A stretch of DNA of 64,000 bases from Cyclospora cayetanensis. Taxonomy: Eukaryota > Apicomplexa > Conoidasida > Eucoccidiorida > Eimeriidae. Location of the stretch: assembly GCF_002999335.1 (NCBI RefSeq), contig NW_020312646.1, positions 151,121 to 215,120 of the forward strand, written 5' to 3'. Below the pieces are notes generated by a model. The model did no database searches, was not told the origin of the DNA, and saw nothing but the letters and a program-made list of their open reading frames with translations. The stretch's first letter is position 1. Every line of letters starts with the position of its first letter. Positions 44,651 to 54,538 of the stretch are shown in pieces. Both the position numbers and the translations under genes were made by a program.

Positions 44651-46901
44651 GTAGGAGCGTGTGGACGGTTGCCTGCAGGAACTCGTCACCACGCAAAGCT
44701 GTATGCCTTCAATGAGGCGCGATACTTGCAGCCTGCGCTGCGCTGCGTGTATACCCCCGCTGTAGAGCATATCCTCAACATCCTAGAACCCTCCGCAGAG
44801 TCTGGACGGTGCTTTAGTGGTATTGGCCGTCCTGGTGTGAGAGCTCCCGGCACTGACTCGCCTTCCTCAGTTGGTGGCTACCCCTGTCTTCCCCCTCACC
44901 TCGTTAAAGTTGCGAAGGATGTCGAGAGAGAAGGAGCTACCAGTGGTGGCAGCGTCTCGCTTGCTCGTTTGCCATACTTTGAAAAAGGCCGGTCCGTCGT
45001 CCTTAAGATTGATCCCCTCCCCCTCATATATATATATTTTTTACGCTTTCCCACACGCCAGACGCCCTCTGAGGCACGTCTCGAATTGTGTCTCTGTGTC
45101 TGTCTGCCGCTGCTGCCGCCACCCTCTCTGCCTTCCTGTGCAACGCACAAGTTGGCCTGCGAAAATCCTTTCTTTTGGTGTGAGAGGGCACAATGGCTGC
45201 CAACTCGCCATAGGGGATGCATGCATGGACTGTCTCCTCGCATGCGACAAGGCCGTGTGGATTTGTGTGTGTCTTTTTGTTCTGCTCAGAATTCGGCGTC
45301 TGTGGAGCGTCGCAGTAGAGGCTGACACGTGGAGGGCCCCCACCGCCGCACCAGGGGCCTCGAGCGATGCTGCAGGATCGGGGGGGGGGGCCCTTCCTCT
45401 AGTCGATGAGAGAGCAGCAGTTGTGCGGGAGCTGCCGCTTGCCGAGTGTCTGTACGCTCGCAGCAACCATCGTCTGAATTCGAGGCGGCATCCTATCTGG
45501 CTACATCTGCGGCATCAGAAGGATAAGGCTAAAATCCCCTATTTGCACAGGCAAGCCATAGCAGCAGCTCCGGGCCGTTCTTGCGAGCGCCGCGCGTGTT
45601 TCCCCCACCACCCACCCCACCCCGTGGGTGGTACCACCCCCTACGCGGCGGAAGCACGCGATTGTCTTGCCAGCGCGTTCAGTCTGCCCTTTTTATTGCC
45701 ATGTCTTCGCGAAACATCTTATGTTTGTGCATGCGCTTGCAGACGGCGGGTCACTAGAGAGCAACTGCACGCCGACACCATCGGAGCGCTCAACGCCTAG
45801 TAGTGGTGGGTGGTAAAAGTCCATGCATGCCCTGAGGCGAAGGAAAGCGAGAGTGAGGGAGATTTTAGAAGGGGAGAGGGGCACGCTTGCTCGATCGGTG
45901 TTAAAGCGGCTGGCTGTGCAATCGGGGAGTGGAGGGGAAGGACGGGGGGAAAGGGGTTTAACACTGAGATGCATGCGCCGCCTTTTGGCCGGCAAGGAGG
46001 CGAGTTGTCACCTTGTATCCGTTTACACCCCTTCGTGCGATCACCGCAGCCTCTCCACGTGTTACAGCCCCAGGGGCCCCGTCTCGTGTGGGCCCCCTAT
46101 CCGCTGAGATGAAGGTTCTAGCCCTCGTGATACACTGCAGCCTCTGCGCGCACAAACATGTCGGCACGCCTAGTTGCTAGTCACCCCTCCTCACAACCTC
46201 GGTCAGATATCTGCCCTCCATACAGAAGAGCTGGCCATCCGTCTTCTTAGTTCTCCCCCAGTTCCCACCCCTCAAGGATTTGCAAACCGTTACTGCCACC
46301 CTACCGAACGCAGCCGCCTACGACATAATTGGGCTGTGCGCTCCAGGGCGGCTGCGCTGCTGCGCAGACCACTTTTTGAGAATATTACCCTCGCACATCC
46401 AACCCTCAGCGAGTGCAATCGACCTCTTTCGGGTAGCGAACACTAAGGGCTGCACACTACAAAAGCCTCCTTCGGGAGAACCGCCACGCCCTCCTCACCA
46501 CATTCACTCAGGGCCGCTTCATAAAGGCCTTAGCTGACGTCTCTCCCTCTCTCCCAAAGGGGCACAATGAACTGTACATGTCGCGAGACACGACGGCTGC
46601 GCCTACAGCGTCTTACAGCCTGATTCGCGGAATAGAGGTGACCCGTGCCCCAATCTACACGGGTGAAGCGCAGCTCGTATGCGCTCAGGCGCTTTGCTGC
46701 CAAGTGCTGCCTGCTCCTTGTTCTATCATCGCGGTGAAGGGAGGCATCCTTGCCCAGAGGGGAACCGATTGCTTGAAAACAAATAGTCACTCGAGACCAC
46801 CCCTGCCTCCTCCGCGTTCACACTGCTGCACGGTCAGGCCGAGTTGCCGCTACCCAACGATACGCAGGACCGACGCGCGAACTATGCACGCGACCCAATA
46901 G
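44651..46901 (+). CDS. Possible exons of an unidentified plus-strand gene (part 2)
   Basis: Protein-like open stretches at about 44680-44820 (KLYAFNEARYLQPALRCVYT), 44895-45010 (HLVKVAKDVEREGATSGGSV), 45390-45560 (RELPLAECLYARSNHRL), 46275-46440 (TVTATLPNAAAYDIIGLCAP) and 46520-46790 (SYSLIRGIEVTRAPIYTGEA). They share ordinary composition and the same strand. An AT run near 45025-45045 sits between two of them, as in introns elsewhere in the window. I could not fix splice joins and recognise no family. Confidence 0.3.
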
Positions 46902-47401
46902 GAGCAAAACACTCGCCCTTCTCGGCAGCGCACGCACCCGCCTTGAGCGAACTAAGAAGCCACCCTTAGCCGCCACTAGGCGGACTCGACAACGCCACAA
47001 AAAGCAGTATGACCCCGCAATTTGAGGATACGCCGAGGCTCGGTCGGCTTCAGAGGGCCCCTTTTCCCAATAACAAACAGACGAGGAACGATTTGGCCTT
47101 CACTTAAAGCGGACTTTGTCTCCAGTGCAAGACCGTGCGTCTTCTCAGCTAAACTACGCTACGCCCTAATTATTCGCCACACCAAATATACGAGCACTGG
47201 CAGCCCTAACGGCCATTCTATTAACCCCAAGTCAACGCTTCACCCTAGGCCTCTCTCCTACACCGAAGAACCAACGGCTTCTCCGCCAGCCCTCTATAGG
47301 CGCGCTCACCGCTCGCAGTGGCAACAAAAAGATAAGCAGCATCCCGACCACTTGCCACGAGGAACACGCCTTAGAAGCCATCACCGCAGCCGCACGAAGT
47401 G
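46902..47401. other. No gene seen
   Basis: 500 bp between the last candidate exon and the 230-bp tandem array. Short frames only. Confidence 0.4.
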
Positions 47402-48092
47402 CCATAAACGGCAGCGACTCCGAGGGGCAATCAAGAGACACAGGTGACCAGCGTACAGCACATATATACACACCGACACACGTTTGCAAGACAGCTCATC
47501 AGATAGGAGCGAAAGAATAGTCTGCATGGAGGCGTAATAATACCCCTCAGCTGAACTATGCGGTCATCCTCCAGCGTCTTCCAATTCACCATTTCACACC
47601 CACCAAGCACACAATGCAGTACAGAGGACGTCCATAAACGGCAGCGACTCCGAGGGGCAATTAAGACACACAGGTGACCAGCGTACAGCACATATATACA
47701 CACCGACACACGTTTGCAAGACAGCTTATCAGATAGGAGCGAAAGAATAGTCTGCATGGCGGCGTGATAATACCCCTCAGCTGAACTATGCGATCATCCT
47801 CCAGCGTCTTCCAATTCACCATTTCACACCCACCAAGCCCACGATGCAGTACAGAGGACGTCCATAAACGGCAGCGACTCCGAGGGGCAATCAAGAGACA
47901 CAGGTGACCAGCGTACAGCACATATATACACACCGACACACGTTTGCAAGACAGCTTATCAGATAGGAGCGAAAGAATAGTCTGCATGGAGGCGTAATAA
48001 TAACCCCTCAGCTGAACTATGCGGTCATCCTCAAGCGTCTCCCAATTCACCATTTCACACCCACCAAGCCCACGATGCAGTGCAGAAGACGT
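47402..48092. repeat. 230-bp tandem triplication
   Basis: Three head-to-tail copies: 47402-47631, 47632-47861 and 47862-48092. Each starts CCATAAACGGCAGCGACTCC and ends near CAGTACAGAGGACGT. Copies differ at only a few positions (e.g. CAATCAAGAGACAC versus CAATTAAGACACAC, and a single extra base in copy 3), so the duplication is recent or homogenised. The unit length is not a multiple of three, so the frames it opens on the minus strand shift between copies. Function unknown. Confidence 0.92.
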
Positions 48093-48602
48093 GCAAGCCT
48101 CGGAGGGTCACACGGCACCGAACGGACTCAAATCTCACACAACTCTCTAATGCATACACGCCTGCACACATATCAAAGCCTGGAATTGATCCTCATTGGG
48201 CGTCTAGGCCAGTGCGCGCTAGAGGAAAGTGCTGCACCAACGCGTCCAGACAGCAGGCAAGCACGATGTTCTTCCACATCAGGATCCGCTACCCCTACCA
48301 AGCCTCTAAAGCAGCATAGGAGGGTTGGTGTCTCCGGGATCGCACATGTGTCGTCCGCTACAAAACTATATTGAGGGAAGACTGTAAGTAATGGCGGCAG
48401 CCCCCTAAGGGCCTATAACACGAGTTTTAAGTATCTCCGTGCACCTGGCATGTTTGTCGGCAACAAGCAAAGGGCCAGTACGTGGCAGGCGACCCCTCAG
48501 GAAGCCTTCCTTCAAACAAAGCCCCCGACAAGAGGCATGCAAGTACTAAGCACACGTGGAGCTGGGTGCTCTCCAGCCCCAACGCGAAGTGCGCGAAGCC
48601 TC
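48093..48602. other. 3' flank of RPS5, no gene seen
   Basis: About 510 bp between the 230-bp array and the RPS5 stop. It probably includes the RPS5 3' UTR. No motif recognised. Confidence 0.45.
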
Positions 48603-50020
48603 TTAACGGTTGGCTTTAGCAACACGCTCGATCTCGTCCTTCTTCTTGATCGCGTAGGAATTGCTGCTCTCCTTGGCGCAGTTCATGATCTCGTCCGCCA
48701 GGCACTCAGACATGCTCTTCAGGTTGCGGAACGCAGCAGACCTGCGTCACAAAACAAGCAGACACCGTCCAGCCGTGCATGCGCGTAGAACAAGTGCCCG
48801 CACTGAGCCAAAAGCACATGCACAAATGCGCCGTCAGAATCCTAAACAATCCTCTCTGCGTACCTGGCACCAGTACAGATGAGGTAGATAGCCTGGTTCA
48901 CACGGCGGAGAGGTGACACGTCAACTGCTTGCCTTCTGACGACACCTGCACTCCCGATACGTGTCGAGTCTTCCCTGGGTCCTCCACGCTCCACGGCTTG
49001 AAGGAGCACCTGCGCAAGCAGAAAAAAGCGAGGCGCAGATCGCACCAAAGGATGAACAGAACGCGCTGCTGTCATGTCAGCAACCCCGCAGGTGCTTGAC
49101 GGTCTCTTCCTAGACCTGCCTCCCCGCCCCACTGGCACCATACACGCCATAGAAAAGGCGTTTGCACGGACGAAAAAACGTCCTATGAACTGCAATCTTA
49201 AGACATGCCCTTCTACTGGACTGACCACAGACAGCAGCAGAAGTCGCATGCATAATCCGCTAGCAACACGCATGGCAGTAACACACAGCAACGAGCAAGG
49301 GAACCTCTCTGTGAGCCCTGGGGTGCTCGAGTCGCTCCTTCTGCTGCATCCTAGCAAAGAAGAAAAATCACCTTCAACTCCCCCACACACTAGCCAGCTT
49401 ACTTGAATGGGGTTCTTGTCAGTCATGAGCGCGATGATCTCGAAAGCATGCCTAACAATGCGGATCGCCATGACCTTCTTGCCGCTGTTTCTCCCGTGCA
49501 TCATCAGGGAGTTCACGAGGCGCTCTACCAAAGGGCATTGTGCCTTCCTGAAGCGCTTCTTCTGGTACCTGGACGAGACAAGGGAGAATAGCACCTCAGA
49601 GGGAGTGCACGAGGATCCCAAAGTTGGACCCAAACCAGGAAATGCATTCAAAAAAAACAAAAAGACACCCCACCATACACGCAAGTATGTGCTTCCCAGG
49701 CATTCATCCTGAACCCGCGAATCGTTTCCCCCCCTCCCCCCAGTGCTTGGCATGCGTGCCAGGCTGTGCGCAACCCCAGAACCGAGACACAGCACCTCAG
49801 GAGAGGCCCTATAAGAAGTGTGAAACCGCCGCTGCAAGGAGGAGGAGAAGGAAAGAAGCACTTTTTCAAAGTGCACAGGGGTGCCCTACCTGCCGGCTGT
49901 GTGGGGTGTCAGAACGGCGGCTTTATTCTTGATTGCCAGGTAGTCTACCAAGGACAGATCGGAGACGTTCACGTCCTCATAGGACCACCGACCAAAGAGT
50001 TTGAAATCGGTTGCCGCCAT
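48603..50020 (-). CDS. RPS5: 40S ribosomal protein S5 (uS7)
   Basis: Four exons solved exactly: 49890-50020 (ATG 50018-50020), 49403-49568, 48864-49009 and 48603-48741 (TAA). Donors are GTAGGG, GTAAGC and GTACGC; acceptors GTCCAG, GCGCAG and ACGCAG; phases 2, 0, 2. The product is 193 residues, about the family length. It contains the uS7 signatures [68 protein letters not shown] and the C-terminal [18 protein letters not shown]. It binds the 3' major domain of 18S rRNA in the small-subunit head near the E site. The start [12 protein letters not shown] fits apicomplexan orthologs as I recall them. Confidence 0.96.
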
Positions 50021-51269
50021 CTTGAACGCACTCTTCCCTTCGGCTCTGGCCTGCAACCCCACCCGACAAACACCCACACACATGAACAGACATAGATGCG
50101 CAGCCCCAGATCGGGGTTCCCCGTGGAATACATGTACTGGCGCAATGAGAAGCCCCGCCTTCCGCTGTATCTACGCCAAACATGCATATGCCCAGGCGCG
50201 CACATGGCGAATCCGCCACACGGCAGTAGTGAAACAACAAAACACATGCAAATGTCACGGCACAAAGCCCCAGCGCGGGGCCTCCATGCAGCAGCAAAAA
50301 TGAAGAGCCGAAGCCTCCTAGCCGAGTATGCTCCGTAAACGCCACACGATCACATCAAGAGACCCCTTGCTACACATCAGTGCCCCATGCCCGGGATCAT
50401 TTCTGCATGTGCCGGCAGACAGCACAAGGTGGCATGCCGAGCAGCCCTTCGTGTCTAGGCTCCCGCTAATAATCCAAGGTGTGTATCGACACACGTCACA
50501 ACACAAAAATATAAAGCCTCTTCAGGGGGGGTCCTGCTCGCCACGGCACCCTCCGCCGAGTACATACGCAGATGCAGACTACAGCGGCCTTCAGGAGACT
50601 CCAAGACCCTCCCCAAGTGCACTAAATAGGCGTGCTCGTCACAAAAACTGCCTCCGCACGAATCTCTTTGAGTTTTTCGAATTGACATGCATGCCGCAGA
50701 ACCCCGCACGTTGAGGATCCCTACGCGCCGCACGCAGTGGCGGCTGGCGTTCCAGCGCTGCCTATGAGAGGCTGGAATCATGAAGCGAATAAATGTAATA
50801 CACGACACAAAGAATCTAACCCCACACAGCGAACAGAGCGACTTCACCGCAATCAGCAGCCGCCACAAGAGACTCTACGGGCTTCCCCCAGGAACCGCGT
50901 AAGGGGAGGCGAGGACGGCGCCGCAAGTTGACCTCGCTTCGCTTACTTTAGGGCAGAAGAAAACGCGCGGGCAGAAGAAATTAACGGCGGAGAGGCGCCT
51001 TCGAAAGAGCAGACCAAGGATGGATCCAGCAGCAGCTGCACCCCGCACCCAGAGTTGCAGCAGCGGCTGCTGCAGCAGCGGCTGCTGCTGCTGCAGCAGC
51101 CTCCCCATGCAGCATCATCATCCTAGCGGCGTCCTATGGCAGCTGCTGCAGCAAAGCACTGCGAATTCTTGCACCTAACAACTCTCCCGGCCTCTTCTCT
51201 CGCCGTTTGTCGCTCCTCCTGCTTGCTGCCACGCTCTGCAGTGTATATCCAAGCGACCTCTCCGTGAAG
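50021..51269. other. Divergent upstream region of RPS5 and RPS29
   Basis: About 1.25 kb between the two ribosomal protein starts, which are transcribed apart. A minus-strand frame at 50455-50868 has no ATG start and no motif. The last 220 bp include a CAG/CTG hairpin-prone block (51055-51105) and a pyrimidine-rich leader before the RPS29 ATG. Confidence 0.5.
51055..51105. repeat. CAG/CTG self-complementary block in RPS29 upstream region
   Basis: Alternating CAGCAGCGG and CTGCTGCAG units, largely complementary to each other, so that either strand could fold into a strong hairpin. It lies about 165-215 bp before the RPS29 start codon. Confidence 0.7.
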
Positions 51270-52247
51270 ATGGGCACCACCTACAACACCCGTCCCAAGA
51301 AGTTTGGCCCCGGAGGCCGCCAGTGGTGAGCCTATTGCCGGAAATCAGCGTCGAAATTTTCGGATTCTCACGCTTGGCACTTGGTCCTTTGATCCCTTCG
51401 CCTCCGGCTTGCTGCTCCCGGCACTTGATGACGGGCAGCCAGAAGCCCCACTGCGGAATTTTCGCATGTGGGGATGGTCGGGCTGCCGCTGTTTTGCCGT
51501 TTTAGAGGGAGCTAGTGGCTTAAGAGAACTCCGCATGCAGTCAGCGGTCTCTGGGGTGCTCAGCGGTCCATCTGCAAACGGGAGCTTGCCGCGACGCTCG
51601 CGTGGTGTCAAGGGTTTGCATACCAAGAGGCTCGAGGAGGGGCCAGTCAGGGGGAGAGCGAGCCGCGTATAAAGTCAGAAGGCTGAGGGGTCGTTCATGC
51701 TGTGCCGGGCAGCACCACTGTCCCCCCTAGGTGGACGTAGACCATGCATGCATGCATGCAAAGCATTTCATGCCGGCGTTGGGTAGACGCTTCTGCGGTA
51801 GGGAGCGGCATTCGGCTTACTTTGCACTGATTGGGAGTGCGGGTGCTGTTTGATGTGTGTTGGTCTGCAGCCGTGTGTGCAGCAACCGCCACGGAATGGT
51901 GAGGAAGTATGGCCTGAACATGTGCCGTCAGTGCTTCAGGGAGAGAGCCACCCTTATTGGGTTTCAAAAGGTGAGACGATGTGTATCTGATGCTCCTTAA
52001 GGCGGTCTGCATGGCAAGCGGCTGCTGGGCTGTGGTCAGATCTCAGAGTATTCTGCAAAGGTGCTGCCGAGTATCAAAATAGCGTCTTTTGGAATCATGC
52101 AACCCCCGGCGAGGGGTGTCCGACGATATTTTCTTTTCGCCGCTGTGTTGCGTATATGTGTACTTGCCTACTTGTCGTTGCCCTTTCGAAGTTTGCGCGT
52201 GCAGCGAATGTATTTTTGTGGGGATTGTGCTTGCGCAGTATCGTTAA
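51270..52247 (+). CDS. RPS29: 40S ribosomal protein S29 (uS14), zinc-binding
   Basis: Three exons: 51270-51325, 51871-51970 and 52239-52247. Joins: donor GTGAGC to acceptor CTGCAG (phase 2), then GTGAGA to GCGCAG (phase 0). The product is 54 residues: [18 protein letters not shown], then [34 protein letters not shown] and a last exon coding only Tyr-Arg-stop. The four zinc-ligand cysteines (CRVC and CRQC) are present. It sits in the 40S head near the decoding region. The 9-nt terminal exon is needed because the second exon ends exactly at GFQK with a good donor, and small uS14 proteins end two or so residues later. Confidence 0.92.
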
Positions 52248-53497
52248 GAACGGCCGGAGAGTACACGGGTTGCCGCGTCGGGGGGTTTGGTGCGAAGAGA
52301 GCGGGAGAGAAAGAAACAAAGCCCCATAGAAGGCCCCTCTATCAGTTTAGGGTTTGTGGGGGTGTTTAGGGACCTTGATGTACATCGCGCTGGGCCCCTA
52401 CTACCCTCCTGCATGCCTTTTGTAGAGGGGGGAGCGTGCAGTAGTGGCTTCTTTTGGCCTAGGGGCGAGGAGCTCTTCGAGAAACAGTCGACGTTTATTT
52501 AAGTGGCTAGCGGGGTGTCTCGAAGGCTAGCGAGAAACGCTGCGCATCAGGCCTCCCAAAGCACTCGATACAGACGCACCTACGCACACCTTTACCGACC
52601 AACCTCCGTAGACATAAGATGTAAGATCGGGGAAAACAGGGGGTCAAAAAAGCGCAGTTAACGCTACCACTAAAAAGTCGCAGTAGTAGACCGAGTCCTA
52701 CTTAGGGAGGGTTCCCACGACAGATACGCCGTTTCCCACGCCGTCTTTAAATTTCTGTACCGACGCGCAAAGCCGCCGCGTGCGGCACAAGGGTAGCGCA
52801 TGCAGAGTCTGCGCGTGCATAGGGGCCCTTGCAGTACGTGTAGGACTGGCAGATAGTCTAGCACGAAGACCCTCCGCAGCCTTGCGTGTTGGCGTCAGGG
52901 AGGCACGGTGGCGCATGTTCGCTGGATCGCTCTAACCAGTGCCCCCGTCTTTCGCTCCCCGCAATAACAGTAGCCTCTGGGGGAATTTTACCCGCATGCG
53001 GGGAGGTGAGCGCAAGCGCTGGTTCTTGAGGGGTGAGACAGGGGGGATCTAGCGTGTTACCAAAAGTGTGTCCATGCTACGAACGACCCCAACCGTCCCT
53101 ACGTGTCGTTGCCCTTTCCCTACAAGCCAAGGCAAGAAGGGGCCTATTTGGTAACTTCTGAGCTGCGCGAGGCTAAGCCTTCGTAACAAGGCTGCGCCAG
53201 GAGGGAGCTGCATGCGTCAGCTGCATTCGTGGGGTCAGTGCTTCATCTACACCAATTACACGCTGACTGCAACTGATTCACATAGACAGCACACAGCCAG
53301 CCTCAGCAGGCGCTCTGGGCTTTCGTGCTGTGCATCGAATCAGCCGGAAGAAGTTTTGAACTCCTCCCTCCGCCCACCGCAAAATGAGGCTCAACCGATC
53401 GACAGGCGAGGCTTCACCCTCTTTTGCTTAGGTAAGGACTTCGCCTGTCCTCTCGTGAATAGTCGGTGCCTGGGAAAAGGCCATCTACAGGAACACA
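52248..53497. other. Intergenic, no gene supported
   Basis: About 1.25 kb. A plus-strand ATG frame beginning at 53212 runs without stop into the adjoining 24-bp minisatellite but has no recognisable domain in its unique part. Minus-strand frames at 52670-52916 lack motifs. Confidence 0.4.
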
Positions 53498-53953
53498 TAC
53501 ATAGGAACACATATACACTCATGCATAGGAACACATATACACACATGCATAGGAACACATATACACACATGCATAGGAACACATATACACACATGCATAG
53601 AAACACATATACACTCATGCATAGGAACACATATACACACATGCATAGGAACACATATACACTCATGCATAGGAACACATATACACTCATGCATAGGAAC
53701 ACATATACACTCATGCATAGGAACACATATACACACATGCATAGGAACACATATACACTCATGCATAGGAACACATATACACTCATGCATAGGAACACAT
53801 ATACACACATGCATAGGAACACATATACACTCATGCATAGGAACACACATACACACATGCATAGGAACACATATACACTCATGCATAGGAACACATATAC
53901 ACACATGCATAGGAACACATATACACACATGCATAGGAACACATATACACAGA
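53498..53953. repeat. 24-bp minisatellite, 19 copies
   Basis: Head-to-tail units of the form GCATAGGAACACATATACACAC plus AT. The chief variation is ACAC versus ACTC near the end of the unit, with single changes in copies 5 (AAACAC), 15-16 (ACACAT) and 19 (ACAG). Since 24 is a multiple of three, no stop arises in at least one frame on each strand: Met-His-Arg-Asn-Thr-Tyr-Thr-Leu/His on plus, Val-Phe-Leu-Cys-Met on minus. Both are probably artefacts of repeat structure. Confidence 0.93.
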
Positions 53954-54538
53954 TCTATACAAGGCCTAATCCGTCAAGGACAAGAGCGGCGTGGGAAACG
54001 TTGCTGCCCTCTTGGAGAGACAAGGAATCGTCAACGTGCAAGCTGTTGCAGGTGTGCCTTGTGTGCACAGCAATATGGCAGAAGCCTCTCGAGGAACCCT
54101 TTCTCCTGGAGTCCACCGGCTCTGTCTGTTAAGGGCTTCCGTGACACATAAATAGCCTCACACGCGTTCGCTGCCTCCACTCGTTCTGCACAGCCCGCTG
54201 CTCCCCCTTCGCTCTCCCCCCAAAAGCTGTGCAGTAGGGAGTTGCCACACAAACTAGCAGCTATAAACGTGTATACCCTTCCCTCGCGCCTCACCGCCGC
54301 ATCCTCTACTTCCTTTCGAAGACGCTTGCCCACCTGCGAAGCCAGCAACATGCATGCACAGCTCCAAAGGCACGTGAAGGACGCCTGTCAGCGCGCAGTC
54401 GTATCCACTGCGTGCAACAAAGCTGTAGGGGACGAAGGAAACACCCCCCCGCGCCATACAGTCCACATCACATATCCCTCTTGTGCCTAAGGCCGAAGAT
54501 GAGGTAGCAGTGGAGGAGGGGTAAAGAGAGAGGGAGGC
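53954..54538. other. Intergenic, no gene seen
   Basis: Flank between the minisatellite and the unidentified minus-strand gene. Short frames only; it may contain that gene's 3' UTR. Confidence 0.4.

Noticed and set aside
47431..48053. Minus-strand ORFs across the 230-bp repeats as a protein family
   Set aside because: The unit is not a multiple of three, the ORFs are fragments of the repeat in shifting frames and start without good context.
50455..50868. 137-codon minus ORF with hydrophobic start
   Set aside because: No ATG at the 5' end, no conserved motif, lies in the divergent RPS5/RPS29 upstream region.
53498..53953. CRISPR-like array (regular repeats)
   Set aside because: Units are contiguous 24-mers with no spacers, in a eukaryotic genome; it is a minisatellite.
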